The notes under the pieces: generated by a model
Told to the model about the DNA's origin: nothing
The model's database searches: none
The model's input: the letters and a program-made list of their open reading frames with translations, nothing else
Position numbers and translations under genes: made by a program
In this document: one piece after another, positions 53,148 through 64,000 of the stretch
Numbering within the stretch: the first letter of the stretch is position 1
How the letters are laid out: the number at the start of each line of letters is the position of its first letter
DNA from: Blepharisma japonicum
Taxonomy: Eukaryota; Ciliophora; Heterotrichea; Heterotrichida; Blepharismidae
Reading direction: 5' to 3'
Length of the DNA stretch: 64,000 nt
Assembly: GCA_949751835.1 (NCBI GenBank)
Contig: CATKHK010000039.1
Span: 310,001 to 374,000, forward strand

Positions 53148-53684
53148 TTAATAATTAGAATTTTTCGTATTAAAAGTTTCTTGTGTTTCCCCTAGCATAT
53201 CTTTAAATTCTTTAAAATTCAGCTTCCCATCCTTATCTTTATCAGTCTGCTGTATTACTTGATCCACAATACTTTGGACCTGTGCATCATTTAATGACCC
53301 GCCTACCAGGATCCTCAGCATTACAAATAGTTCACCTTCCCCTACAAATCCATCTCCATCCATATCATAAAGCTTGAAAAAGTATCGGAGTTTTTCTTCA
53401 GGGTTAAGCCTATCACTGAATAGTGATATAGTTTCTACAAACAATTTAAAATCAATGACTTCACCCATATCAATAGTCATCATTCTAGCAATTCGATCTC
53501 TCATAGGATGATTTGTTAATTCAGGAAGTGTCAAAATGTCATCGACACTGACCCAGCCTTTTTCTTCATGATCAAGCCTGGCAAATCTTCGATAAATCCT
53601 TTTAAGCTCTTTTTGATTAAATTTTGATTTTCTCATTAATTCTTCAACTTCCTCTCGACGTAGTTGGCTTCCGACTCCTCCCAT
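53148..53684 (-). CDS. Calcineurin-B/CHP/CIB-family EF-hand protein, N-myristoylated
   Basis: 178 residues starting MGGVGSQL, a good N-myristoylation site. Helix KFNQKELKRIYRRFARLD matches the start of calcineurin B, CHP and CIB proteins. EF1 (DHEEKGWVSVDD) and EF2 (shortened, IDMGEVIDF) are degenerate; EF3 (DMDGDGFVGEGE) and EF4 (DKDKDGKLNFKE) are canonical. SLPEL-type LTLPELTNHPM is present. With only EF3-EF4 functional it is closer to CHP or CIB than to true calcineurin B. Its start is 17 bp from the carboxypeptidase stop. Confidence 0.88.
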   Translation of the reverse strand: MGGVGSQLRREEVEELMRKSKFNQKELKRIYRRFARLDHEEKGWVSVDDILTLPELTNHPMRDRIARMMTIDMGEVIDFKLFVETISLFSDRLNPEEKLRYFFKLYDMDGDGFVGEGELFVMLRILVGGSLNDAQVQSIVDQVIQQTDKDKDGKLNFKEFKDMLGETQETFNTKNSNY

Positions 53685-53701
53685 TTATTTTTAAATTTTA
53701 A

Positions 53702-55015
53702 TTATAGCGAAATTCCATCAAGGAACGACCTAATCATATGCCAGGCTTCAGGCCTTTTCCATTCTGGAATATTATGACCACCTCCTTTGACTGTAATAAA
53801 AGTAAGGCCTTCATACTCTATATAAAAGCCAGCTACTTGATCATCTACATACCAAGATGTATATTTTTGCTTTATTGGCAAATTTAGGCTGCTTATCCAT
53901 TCTCTAGTGCCAATAAATGGTGTTCCTCCATCACAGTCACCAGAATAAACCCAAATACGCAACCCTGCACGAATAAGGAACGGGAAAACATATAAAGACC
54001 CATGCACTAGGTCTTCAGTATAATCTAAAAATATGCAAAAAGCCCACGGAGGGATTGAATCTGGAATATTAAAAGCGATCCTTACAGTCTGGTTTAAAAA
54101 ATACTGAAATGATCCTTCCCAGCCTGCACAAGGTGGAATTATACCACGGGGTGGGACAAAGCCATTCTGAGAAAAACAGTCTCCATAAATATTATAAAAA
54201 TTCAAGTTACTGAGAAGGTTTAGCTGTATATAATCTGTGTCATTATTACACGCTTCACTATCCCAGTTATTGAAATTGTCGCAGTCTGCCACCAATTTGT
54301 TATACCATTCATAGTCAATTAACGCATGAGACCATAATAGTTTCATCAATCCTGGGGTAGAGTCGGTATTATCATCTACATAAGGGTTCCCTATAATGAT
54401 TCCTTTTAAGTTGATACTATTATGAGGACTATAGCTGTTGTACATAAGGATATTATAAGCTAAGGTCGGAACATAAATTCCTCCATAGCTTTCTCCTGAT
54501 ATATAAAATTCATGATTTTTATATTCAGGGAATTTTCTGAAAAACTGTAAAACGGCTTGGAGGTTGTCATGGGCTGCGATTTCGTCGTCAGTGACATTGT
54601 TGGAAGAAGCTCCTAATAGAGACCAGCCAGTTCCAGCTGGGCTTTCAAGATAGATAACGCTAGCATTAGTGTTTCAGGATCATTGATTTTTTAGGAGAAC
54701 GGTTGTTTCGTCGGTGAAGACGTAAGGACCATGCTCATAAACGAGGCCTGCCATGGATGAACACCCAGGGCCACCATTCATCCATAATATTAAAGGATCT
54801 GTTGCAGGATTATTTTGACTTTCGACAAGAACATAGTGCAATGATTTTCCGTCAGAGTTGGGAATATCAAGGTAGCCAGAGTATGTATCAAAACTAGGAG
54901 GATATTCGGCTGGAAGGCCAGGCTGGTTTTTTACTAAGTCTGCTAAAGGAGCACTAAATGCTATATTTATCAATATATATCCAGCAAGCCAATTAACAAT
55001 TTTCTCACCTCCCAT
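53702..55015 (-). CDS. Serine carboxypeptidase (S10), copy 1
   Basis: 437 residues with TGA Trp codons (e.g. 54680-54682). Signal peptide, then [11 protein letters not shown] (oxyanion hole), [10 protein letters not shown] (nucleophile Ser), [13 protein letters not shown] (Asp) and [14 protein letters not shown] (His): the full triad. Secreted or lysosomal carboxypeptidases of this family trim C-terminal residues. It is a tandem paralogue of the gene at 55126-56457; much of the two proteins is identical. In copy 2 the Cys pattern and length are similar; this copy lacks ~15 residues before the middle Cys-rich segment. N-terminus [12 protein letters not shown] differs from copy 2. Confidence 0.93.
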
Positions 55016-55125
55016 TATTGGTTACTATAAATTACCTGAAAATAGATACCCACATTAAATTATTTCTTCTAAAATATACAATTTCTACCCATATAAACTT
55101 TACCTCATATTTATCTAAATATTAT

Positions 55126-56457
55126 TTAAGGCGAAACTCCAGATAGCCACGAATTGACCATATGCCATGCTTGAGGTCTTTTCCACTGTGGAACCATGTG
55201 CCCAGCTCCTTTGACAGTCACCCATGTAAGTCCTTCATATTCAATATAATATCCTGCTACTTGTTCATCAACATACCAAGACGCATAAGGCTGTTTCACG
55301 TCCAAATTTAAGCTGTTTATCCACTGTCTTGTCCCTATAAATGGCACTGATCCATCAACATCTCCTGAATAGACCATAATTCGTAGTCCAGAACGTATCA
55401 AGAAAGGATACACAAAGATCGAGCCATGGAGGTAGTCATCTTGATAATTCAAATCCTGGCAAAATGTCCAATCTTGAACAGTATTAGGAATATTAAAAGC
55501 AGCTTTTACAGTTGCGTTTTGGAAATAATTATAAGCGCCTTCCCAAGCACAGCATGGAGGAATAATCCCCATGTTAGGGTTCATATCAAGTACAAACTTC
55601 AAATATCTGTTATTGTCTAATTGGGCTTGGGTGCCGTTATGGTAAATGCAAGTGCCATAGACGTCATAAATATTGATATTATTGAGAAGCACTCCTTCTA
55701 TATATCCTACGTCATTTTGACAAGCTTCACTACTCCACTCATTAAGGTTGTCACAGTCTGCTACCAATTTATCATACCACTCATAGCCAATAAGGGCATG
55801 AGTCCATGCCAGCTGCATAAAGGCAGGGGTTGTATCAACATTCCAATCGGTGCAACCATTACCTACAGCAATTCCTTTTAGGTTAATGCTGTTATGAGGA
55901 CTGTAGTTGTTGTACATAAGGACGTTATAAGCCAAAGTAGGCACGTAGATGCCTGCATAACTTTCCCCTGAAATGTAAAAATCGTGGTATCTGTATTCAG
56001 GGAATTTTCTGAAAAATTGTAAAATTGCCTGAAGGTTGTCGTGAGCTGTGATTTCGTCGTCAGTGTTGTTGTTAGACAGGTCGCCCATTATGGACCAGCC
56101 AACGCCTGCTGGGGCTTCGAGGTATAAAACACTTGCATTTGTGTTCCAAGACCATTGATTCCTGAAAAGAGTGGTGCCTTCGTCTGGGAATACATAAGGG
56201 CCGTGCTCGTAGATAAAGCCGTCAAGTGAGGAACACCCTGGGCCACCATTGAGCCATAGTAGCAAAGGGTCTGTTGCTGGATTATTTTGGCTTTCAACAA
56301 GAATGTAATGCAAGGATTTCCCATTTGAGTTGGGGATGTCAAGATAGCCAGAATATGTATCAAAATTAGGCACATCTGGAAGCATTGGCTGATTTTTTAC
56401 TAAGTCAGCTAAAGGTGCACTTAAGGCTGTCCCTATTAAGAGGAGGTGAACCCACAT
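55126..56457 (-). CDS. Serine carboxypeptidase (S10), copy 2
   Basis: 443 residues in one frame. Signal peptide MWVHLLLIGTALS, then [21 protein letters not shown] (Ser), SGDVDGSVPFIGT (Asp) and GAGHMVPQWKRPQA (His). Several N-glycosylation sites. All Trps here are TGG, unlike copy 1. It lies 110 bp upstream of copy 1 in the same direction; the pair arose by tandem duplication. Confidence 0.95.
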   Translation of the reverse strand: MWVHLLLIGTALSAPLADLVKNQPMLPDVPNFDTYSGYLDIPNSNGKSLHYILVESQNNPATDPLLLWLNGGPGCSSLDGFIYEHGPYVFPDEGTTLFRNQWSWNTNASVLYLEAPAGVGWSIMGDLSNNNTDDEITAHDNLQAILQFFRKFPEYRYHDFYISGESYAGIYVPTLAYNVLMYNNYSPHNSINLKGIAVGNGCTDWNVDTTPAFMQLAWTHALIGYEWYDKLVADCDNLNEWSSEACQNDVGYIEGVLLNNINIYDVYGTCIYHNGTQAQLDNNRYLKFVLDMNPNMGIIPPCCAWEGAYNYFQNATVKAAFNIPNTVQDWTFCQDLNYQDDYLHGSIFVYPFLIRSGLRIMVYSGDVDGSVPFIGTRQWINSLNLDVKQPYASWYVDEQVAGYYIEYEGLTWVTVKGAGHMVPQWKRPQAWHMVNSWLSGVSP

Positions 56458-56695
56458 TTATATATATTTCTCCAGGTAGATTAATTCACTTGGGTAGTTA
56501 TCAAGAAAAATAATTCAGAAAATTGGAAAATAAATCAGCAAAACTAAAATATAGATAAAGAAAATTTGGCTAAGGAGAACGCTAATTAATCTTAAGGTTT
56601 TTAACTATTTATTATAATTAATTTTAAATTAATTTTTGATAGATAGTAAAATTATAATAAAAATTTTCTTTTGGATTAGATTACCTTCAGTTAAA

Positions 56696-57049
56696 TTACA
56701 TAAATGACGGTAATATAGGAATCATGAAGTTATTAAACCTTGGTGGATCGAGTACTATAAACGAGCCGCTGCAAGGCTTAAGCTTCTTAGTTGGCTGGTA
56801 TACTTGCGACACAGAAACTTTTAATATATTTGCATCGAGTAAAGGCTGCTTTGTTCCATGGAATTTTAATGCTCTTCTAGCACTTTCTGACTCCTCAAAC
56901 CAAACTATGCAGCTTTTTCTGTTCCTGAAATGGATTCGTTCGATTTTTCCACAAGTAGCAAAAGCTCTTGCAATTGATTGAGAATCTGTGTTACTGCTAA
57001 AGCCTGTTACAAAGACGTATCGAAAATCGCTTCTTTCTCGCTTAGACAT
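56696..57049 (-). CDS. Small single-RRM protein
   Basis: 117 residues with one RRM at ~10-85: RNP2 YVFVTGF, RNP1-like KSCIVWFE, helix ESARRALKFHG. RNP1 is weak (no aromatic pair at the usual place), so RNA binding is likely but not certain. The C-terminus ends FNNFMIPILPSFM. No specific family recognised. Confidence 0.8.
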   Translation of the reverse strand: MSKRERSDFRYVFVTGFSSNTDSQSIARAFATCGKIERIHFRNRKSCIVWFEESESARRALKFHGTKQPLLDANILKVSVSQVYQPTKKLKPCSGSFIVLDPPRFNNFMIPILPSFM

Positions 57050-57544
57050 TTTAATTAAAATTCAGCGCTTAATTCAGTGAATATTTTTGTCGAATCTAAG
57101 CCATTTCAATTTCCATTTTTCTATTTCTCAAGATTCTTAGGCAATGAAATTTTAGAATTAAATGGGAACAGCTTTGAAATTCCTTTGAAATATTTACAAC
57201 TAAGTGCAATTTATATATTTTACTTCCTGTTTTTAAATTATAATATACTATATATAATAAATTTTATTTGTCAGAATTTCATCAGATATATAAGTGATGA
57301 GCGTAGTCTGAATTTTACCTTCAAAATAAGATTTAATTTTTATTATTACTTATAATCCTATTATATATTCCTTGAATTATTTGTAGGGCATCCGGCATGC
57401 AGAAATATCCATGGAAGGCAATTTCATACAATTATGAATACTCCATATTCAGAATACTCTATTCAAATAATTCAATTGGTTATATGAAATAATAAATAAT
57501 ATAATTCATTAGAAATCTAATTAATCCAAATAAATGCTATTTAT
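57050..57544. other. Intergenic
   Basis: About 500 bases, very AT-rich. A 92-codon plus-strand frame at 57077-57355 is Phe/Ile/Tyr-biased as expected for AT-rich non-coding DNA and I do not call it. Confidence 0.5.
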
Positions 57545-58616
57545 TTATGGGAAATTATTTACCTGCCTTCTATTTATTCTGTTATATTTATCTTGAAACT
57601 GTTCAATAGTGTCATCGTAATTATCGAAATTCATAATAAAATCAGCTTTTCGAGGATTCATCTCTTTGACTCTACTGCCAAATAAAATCTTCTCAAAATC
57701 ATTTCCGATTTCTATGGTAGCATCGCTGAAATATGCTGCTTTTTTTGCCTATTCTCCAACAAATATTCCCAGTTTCTCTAATTAAGTTTATAACAGTAGC
57801 TGCAAAATAGATACTTTTAGTTGAGTTGAATTCCTCCTTTATCAGAATCTCACCATCTCAAGTAGTGAGTCCTCAGATTTCTTCTGGGAAATTCAAATGC
57901 TTGTAATGATGAGCGACATAATTGAAGATTCCTTCACAAGAGGCTGTAATTTCTAACTGAGGATAATTTTCCTTAAATTTTTCAAATGTCAATTGTATTG
58001 TATACTGAGTTCCTAGATATTCAAAGAATTCTTTAACCTCCTCTTTTGGGTCCGAAATGCAAGGGGGATTGTTTAGATAAAAACCTAAGTCGATTTTGAA
58101 AAAATGGTTGAAATCTGCATAAAAATTTAATAATATGCTCCTCAAACTTGAAATAACTAAAGGATCTTTATCAGGAGAGTGCAGAAAATTGCTTAAAAAT
58201 TCTTTTTTGAATGGCATTATAACCTCTCTGAAATAAAGATAGTTTCATCTAAAAGTAGAATGCCTATTTAATGCAAAATAAAGAATAACTTGCAGCCATT
58301 CTTCATCTTCTGCAGAAAATAAATCATAATTTCGGATAACACTTTCATCCTCCGCGAGTACAGCTTGGTTAGAGGTTTTCAAAGATGTCAAAAAATCAAC
58401 AAAATTCTTATAATTTTCTTCTCATTCTGTCAATGAAATTGAATTCAGTACTAGGTTGCACAGAGCTTCGTTATAATGATAGAAAATTTCAATTAAAATT
58501 GCCAGTTTATTTTCCATTAATTTATAATTGAAATTTCCCCTAAAAATTAGCCCCATTTCTGAATTATTAAAATGTAATATACTATTATCAGGAAGCAAAA
58601 AACAAGCATTTCTCAT
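57545..58616 (-). CDS. Protein of unknown function with one apparent frameshift at A7
   Basis: The frame from ATG 58616 runs through TGA Trp codons (e.g. 58422-58424, 57873-57875) for about 290 codons to ..ETGNICWRIGKK, then the coding frame changes at a run of seven A (minus strand; T at 57740-57746). One A fewer continues as AAYFSDATIEIGNDFEKILF and on to TAA at 57545-57547. The total would be ~356 residues: helical N-terminus, then a mixed alpha/beta C-terminal part. No family recognised. The other frame past the run ends soon in TAG. Confidence 0.7.
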
Positions 58617-58665
58617 TTATTTTATTAATAAAATCAATCCGATATTTTCTTATTTAATTTCCTAA

Positions 58666-60651
58666 TTAGCAACAGCAGCAGCAACATTTCTGCTTAGATT
58701 CTTTCTTCCTCTCCTTATTGAGAAAATCTTTCAGCATTTCTGGCGCATGCTGTGGAGGGCGATCCTTATTTTTGCACAATTCTTCATCAGCAAGAAAACA
58801 ATGCAAAATCGCATCACAAGCCATCGAATAAATTCCCATGAAAAGTGACGCTATAATATAAGCTATCAATAAAAACACAATTGTTGGGAAAATAGGGGAA
58901 TGCAGTTTGTCTGACCATTTAGAGGCATGAGTAATAATTATATATCCTGCAAAAGTCGCAATAATTGCTATCATCCATTTTCCTAAAAACTGAAAAACAT
59001 GCCCAATAGACCCAAGGGCTAAAAACCTAAATCCATTTCTGAGGATTAAAAAAAATGCGTCACGGGCTGCTGCGCAAAATGAGGTGGAATTTAAGGCACA
59101 TTGAATAAAAGCGTTTTTGTTGAGGAATTTAACGAATCTTTCAAAGCATACAACATAGCAAGTTAGACATCTCAGAAGCAAGAGCAAGGCTTTGCTTTTT
59201 CCATCTCTGTTGACTGCTTTAATTCTTGCTTGGATATACATTAAGATATATTTGATTGCCCATATGATAGCTAATATTAAAGACCCAAAAGCCAAAGTCC
59301 CTAAGTGGTAACGGAATGCCCAGTAAATCGGTCTAGAAATAGGTCGCTGAGCTCCATGGTCTGACCCACTAGAAAAGTACCAAATGCATACAGATCCTGC
59401 TAAAATGAACTCACAAAGCGCTATTAAAATTGCATTTATCCACAAAATTCCAAAAAATTCAAAATAAAACGCATTTCTTGTATCATTATTCCACTCAGCC
59501 TCCGCAAATGCAGTATCTCCATGCTGTTTGATATCCCCACTTGAATAAATCCAAAGCACAGCAAGCACCCACCATATATAAAATGCGATAATTACTAAAA
59601 AGAAAACAGGTGGCACTAGCATTGCATACCACACGTCTCTAATGTAAAGTGTCCCAGCTTTCATAATTGCAACCGCCAATCTAATTCTATTGCACATGCA
59701 CAATATATAAAGAAAATAAACCCCTGCTATCCCATATACAATCCCACTGCAAACATATAAAGTTGTGCGTGTGTCTTTATCAGTGTCTTCTTGATATTTA
59801 TTTTCAGCAGCCCACAGTAAGAATGAAGCACAAAGTATGAGGAATGCCCAAAAAACAAGAATAGAAATCCATACTAAAACTCCTATACAATATCTTAAAA
59901 CAAACATATAAACTCCTCCAATGACAAATGCTATAGCAGCTACTATAAACATAACTTCCCAGCAATTCCATACATCCCCTATCCATTTTGTTAAAACAGT
60001 CACATCAATTTTATCACTAACTTCGTTATAGCCATACTTCACCCACCCTACTTCTGCGTCAGAGTCTGGTAAACAGAATCTGTCTAGGTATCCATCACTT
60101 GGGTATATTCCTCTAATATACCCATAAGTAGGATCAGGATAATCAGAAATGTTTTCAAACAGAAATGTGCAGGTATAATGGAAAGTTTTGATTTTGTAGC
60201 AGTCCACTGTAGAGTTGTAGTGCTTAGGGCAGTGCTTTACGCAGACTCGATAGTCAAGGTAGCCGGAGATTGGAAATGGGAAATAAAGATAATCGTAATT
60301 TTCAGCATTTTCACCTGGACGGCCACATTGGTTTCCATCAGAGTCGTAAGGGTATGTTAAGAGGGAAGGATTTCCTTCTGAAAATCCAGTAATGCCGACT
60401 ATAAATCAGGTAACAATAAAAGCTATAAAACCCAGGCAGCATAAACAATCTGTGCATCTGCGTTTTTCAACAGGGCCATTTGAAAGATCTTCGGAAAGTG
60501 GCTCGCCTTTATAGTCTGGGTCCATGTATTTTGACTTAGAATCAGACTTATTTTGGTTTTCCTTGCCTGTATTATCTACTTTTGACTTACATTCAGGTTT
60601 ATTAGGGTCTTCATTGTCTTTGCCCTCTGTCTTTGATGATTTGCCTCCCAT
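58666..60651 (-). CDS. Choline transporter-like protein (SLC44/CTL)
   Basis: 661 residues with TGA at 60406-60408 (Trp) joining the N-terminal part. N-terminus is lysine-rich and cytosolic, with MGGKSS suitable for myristoylation. CTDCLCCLGFIAFIVTWFIV then SEGNPSLLTYPYDSDGNQCG match the first span and loop of CTL proteins. About ten membrane spans follow; the CTL region RCLTCYVVCFERFVKFLN.AFI and NSTSFCAAARDAF is clear. The C-terminus ends in six consecutive Cys, a likely palmitoylation cluster. CTLs carry choline or ethanolamine for phospholipid synthesis. Confidence 0.93.
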
Positions 60652-61299
60652 GATTTATCTATAAACGGAAAAACCATTTCAAACTAAAATTTTAAGGTTT
60701 AGTAGGAATGAGTTAGAATTTAAGTTTCATTTGAAGAGGAGGCTTAATAAGCTGAGAAATGAAGGCTGAAATGAGACTTTTGGATTTTTTTAATTAATAG
60801 AAGCGTTTCAGAAATTTATTGTTTGATTTCTGAGAATTATTTTCTTATTGGTAAACTATTTCAATTGGGATAATTGCTTAAGAGGTCCATTGAGAAGCTG
60901 AGCTTTAATTATTCGGAAGAATTCCATTATCAAGAATTCTTTTTGCGCTTTTTGAGTAATTGTATATATGACCTTAAAAATCCTTTATAAAAATTAAGAA
61001 AAAACATTTTAGTCTTCATCTTCTCATAAATGATTAATTCTATTTATATTTGTAATATTCTTCTCTTAAACAATTTTAGAATTCTCAATATTAGCTGCTC
61101 TATTTCTAAATACATCATTTTATATAACACCTTATTTATAGTAATCAGAAAAATCTTAAATTACTTTACACCCCATTATAATCCCAAAAGAAAATGACCA
61201 TTTTACCTGATACTTTTCTTTTTCTAAATAACTGATGCATTTTTCCAGCTTTTTTATTCATACTACAGCTTTTTATTATCAAATCTTTAAATCTTATAA
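60652..61299. other. Intergenic, divergent promoters
   Basis: About 650 AT-rich bases upstream of both the CTL gene and the hydrolase gene. No other feature recognised. Confidence 0.5.
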
Positions 61300-63441
61300 A
61301 TGGTAAACTTCTGCAATAGAAAGCTCAAACTTCTGATTTTTGGAGGTGCAGTCATGGCAAGTATCCTCCTTTTCCTCGCCTTAATCTTCGAGGTCTTTTT
61401 CCTACTCTCCTACCTTATTACTTTACCTGGATCTCTTTTCCTTTTCATAATTTCTTTATGATTACTCTTACGATTTGCGGCACAAATTTTGATTTTTCCG
61501 GGGTCCTGCTGATTTTGAAGACGGTCAATTGAGGCAAGTTTCTGTAGAGAAATGACGTCACAAATTTATTATAAGATGAAAGATCTTCACAATTATTTAG
61601 AAAATTTGCTTGAGAAAGCAAATAAGAGCAGGAATGATGATAATAACCCTCAGGTATCGTATGGTTCAATTACTTTTACGTGCCATCTGATAGAAACAAT
61701 TTATGATAACTTAAAAACCCTTGACAGTTCACTGTCCAAGCACCAAACACATTTTTACAATCTCATCAACGACCTAAAAACCACCCTTGAAGAAACTTCA
61801 ATTATTGTGAATTCTCTTGACGAGTATAACCTCTGGAACTGAATGAAAATTCAATACGAAAAACCTGATCCAGTCAGCTTAGTTTTCGAAGATTTTCCCA
61901 ACCACACACAAATTCACCATGCCATTGAAACTTGTGAACAAATCGAAAAAGCCCTTTTTGCTTCTTGTGGGCCTACAACTTGCTATAAAAGGCTTAAAAG
62001 ATGGGTATTCGACGACACTTTAGGATCAGGAAACTATATGAGGATGGACCTCTTAAAACGCTTTAATTCAGAACAGGTATGAATAACTGCAGAAGACGGT
62101 GTAAATATTGATGGATTTTTTGTGCAAAGTTCACCCCAAGGCTTGCCACGTCCTTGTATGCTGATTTGTAACCCAAATGCTGGTTTCTATGAGTTTTCGT
62201 TTTTTCAGACTGAGTGGCTTGAATTTTATATAAGAAATGGGATTAATGTATTTTTGTGGAATTATAGAGGGTATGGCAGGACTCCTGGGAAACCGAGTTT
62301 GCCAAGAATACAGAAAGATGGGCAAATTATTGTAAATTATTTGAGGACGACGAAAAATGTGCCGAAATTGGGGGTGCATGGGGAATCGCTAGGAGGCTGC
62401 ATTGCAACATATTTGGCTAGGGAGTGTGCTCTTGATTTTTTATTTGCAGATAGGACTTTTGCATCGCTGGAAGATACGTCATTTTTTAATTTTGGGAAAG
62501 TTGCGTATTGGGGGTTAAAAGTGGCCCAGAAAGCTGATAGTGATTCCGCAGGAGATTATTTGGCTGCAGACTGTTATAAAATTTTATCATCAGACCCTCA
62601 AGACAAAATGATCAGTGACTTAGCATCATTAAAATCAGGAGTCTCTTATAGGCTGACCACTGGGCTTCAAGAAAAAATTTCCAGTTCTCTTTCCAAATCA
62701 AAAAATTTCAAAAAATCGCATATTTTAACTGAACAAGAAATTTTAAATTTTTCTGGCTCAATTTCTAGGCTCGCTAGATTAATTGAGCATTTGTCAGGTT
62801 TCAAAAAGATTCGTGAAGGAGACTCATTAAATAATCCCGGCCACATATCAAAAGTCCCTACTCAATATCAATTATTGGTAAAAGAAACTGATTCTTTAGA
62901 CGACGAACAAATTGTAAGCACAGTGATGAGATTAATGGCAGTAATGGATAATCTGGATTCTGGAGGGAGCTCATTAAGCTCTATATCAAAAGCAAAATTC
63001 CAAGAGCTTAATTTGATAATATGAATTTCTACACTTGATATTTGGGGATCAAGCTTATATTTAGCAGGTGCTGAGACTTGTGGTCCGATTACTTACACTA
63101 TAAAATCTATAAAAGAAGCGATAAAAGAATTGGAAATTATCATTTCTTCAAATGAAAGCTCAACAAATTCGTTATTAAGAGAAATTTGTAAAGACGTCGA
63201 TAAAGTTTGCAAAAGTCTGCAAAGAATTCTGGGTTTTCTAGAAGAAAGAGCTGAAAATACCCCATCTGAGAACTCAAGCTCATCTTTTAACCTTAATGAA
63301 AGTATGATTGTGACAAGCACTGTGGATTACCAGAAAGCTGGATTTTTAATTCCGTTAACTTGTGGGCATGGAGGCCCGTATAGTTCTTGTGAAAAAACAA
63401 TTTATGAAAAACATCTTGTTAATGCTAATTTTATTTCATAA
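61300..63441 (+). CDS. Membrane-anchored alpha/beta hydrolase with large insertion
   Basis: 713 residues with several TGA Trp codons, all needed to keep one frame from ATG 61300 to TAA 63441. Two hydrophobic segments lie at ~8-60. A helical linker leads to the hydrolase core: NYRGYGRTPG, then GVHGESLGGCIATYLA (nucleophile Ser363), SSDPQDKMIS (Asp region) and CGHGGPYSS near the end (His690). About 250 residues of helical, non-conserved sequence are inserted between the Asp region and the His. The core resembles ABHD12/ABHD17/Bem46-type lipases or thioesterases. Substrate unknown. Confidence 0.85.
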
Positions 63442-63540
63442 AAAATAGATTAAATAGTTTAATATTTATAATTTCAGTATGATTAATGATAAATAAGTAA
63501 AAAGGAGATCCTTAATAGTCAATTTAAAAAGAAAAATAAT

Positions 63541-64000
63541 TTATGTTTTATTTGTATTCATGACTTTATTCTCCTCTTCAACTTTTTCCAATCTTTCCCT
63601 TGACATTTTAAGCTCCTCTTCTTCCAGATGTCTTTGCCAAACCCCTGCCTTTCCCTGTCTAGAATTTACCTCAATTTTCTCTTTTGATTGAATCAGCCTT
63701 TTTTTGGTAATTTCATTATGCTTATATGGCATATAAAATATCCCAGGCTGAGTCCTGCATATTTTTTACTCTGTCAAAATATAGCTGCAATATACTGCTG
63801 TCCTTTTTTCATGGGATTCTCTCTGCATTTGCAATTGAAGTTTAGCTATCTGCTCATCTAGCTCTGTTTTTCTCTGGATTTCAATCTCTTTTTGTTTCTA
63901 TTCGAAATTTACATTAAACTCTTCAAGTGTTTGGGCTCGAATTTCCTCTTCTTGTTTTTTAATTTCTTGGGCTACTTTTAAGTTAGCTTTCATTTGCAGC
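63541..64000 (-). CDS. Coiled-coil protein, 5' partial
   Basis: Runs off the right edge. Exons 63913->64000, 63770-63897 and 63541-63754 are joined by two 15-nt introns, GTAAATTTCGAATAG (63898-63912) and GTAAAAAATATGCAG (63755-63769). Splicing gives a continuous charged coiled coil (EIKKQEEEIRAQTLEE, then KQKEIEIQRKTELDEQ), then CSYILTETQPGIFYMPYKHN and a second charged helix to TAA. Charged coiled coils with such a short aromatic PGIFYMPY segment recall ciliary or cytoskeletal proteins, but I recognise no family. Confidence 0.8.
63755..63769 (-). other. 15-nt intron
   Basis: GTAAAAAATATGCAG on the minus strand, the only intron here ending CAG rather than TAG; without it an in-frame TAA follows LTE. 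Confidence 0.85.
63898..63912 (-). other. 15-nt intron
   Basis: GTAAATTTCGAATAG on the minus strand, phase 0; contains an in-frame TAG that its removal eliminates. Confidence 0.88.

Noticed and set aside
57077-57355. 92-codon plus-strand frame rich in Phe, Ile, Tyr
   Set aside because: Composition is that of AT-rich spacer; no domain, no repeat, no intron support.
1-64000. Virus-like elements, DNA transposase genes, CRISPR arrays, rRNA, telomere repeats
   Set aside because: Looked for on both strands; no reverse transcriptase, capsid, integrase or transposase domain, no regular spacer array, no rRNA-like or telomeric repeat was seen.

Overview
This looks like macronuclear (somatic) DNA from a heterotrich ciliate, most likely Blepharisma. 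The sequence is AT-rich and gene-dense. TGA is read as tryptophan inside conserved genes, including at family-invariant Trp positions (papain Trp after the active site, the chagasin NPTTGYxW motif, the derlin WR motif, the cyclophilin Trp), while TAA and TAG end genes. Introns are 15 or 16 nt, start with GTA and end with AG. The UGA=Trp code plus 15-16 nt introns is known from Blepharisma; Stentor has such introns but the standard code. The species itself is inferred. Once TGA is read through and the tiny introns are removed, most apparently split reading frames become whole genes.

Layout. 1-2358: 5'-partial Cys-rich/VWA protein. 2723-5918 (-): copine and a PIG-X-like GPI-pathway protein. 6315-8570: ARM-like protein with a duplicated C-terminal motif. 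8817-11860 (-): SEM1/DSS1, VAP and PP4 regulatory subunit 3. 12183-13250 (-): papain-family protein lacking its catalytic Cys. 13851-19556 (+): VPS35, a chagasin-type cysteine-protease inhibitor, a helical-repeat protein, a calcyphosine-like EF-hand protein and SSNA1. 19623-21233 (-): cupin protein (one apparent frameshift) and an acylated protein. 21234-22924: gene-poor. 22925-35408 (-): a tandem array of about four decayed units, each built from an O-methyltransferase, a large zinc-finger/coiled-coil protein and a small tail-anchored coiled-coil protein. 35979-37754 unknown protein; 37760-39046 (-) Rxt3-like protein; 39135-39974 (-) carbonic-anhydrase-like protein without a full zinc site; about 40.6 kb an unusual tRNA(CAT). 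40991-52388: small membrane protein, ankyrin-Sec7-PH ARF-GEF, TDP1, derlin, ribokinase, a short novel gene, hormone-sensitive lipase, CWC27, an RNA-binding KH protein and a NEK-like kinase. 53148-60651 (-): calcineurin-B-like protein, two tandem serine carboxypeptidases, an RRM protein, an unknown protein with a homopolymer frameshift, and a choline-transporter-like protein. 61300-63441 (+): alpha/beta hydrolase. 63541-64000 (-): 5'-partial coiled-coil protein.

Most of the window is ordinary compact ciliate housekeeping sequence; some convergent genes end only 5-14 bp apart. Functional themes are secretory and membrane traffic (VPS35, VAP, derlin, PIG-X, ARF-GEF, copine, CTL), secreted or lysosomal proteolysis (papain-like protein, cysteine-protease inhibitor, two carboxypeptidases) and cilia/centrioles (SSNA1, calcyphosine, NEK-like kinase). 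The part that looks least described is the tandem methyltransferase/zinc-finger/tail-anchored array at 22.9-35.4 kb, which also carries two different GC-rich perfect hairpins. No virus-like element, CRISPR array, rRNA or telomere was recognised.
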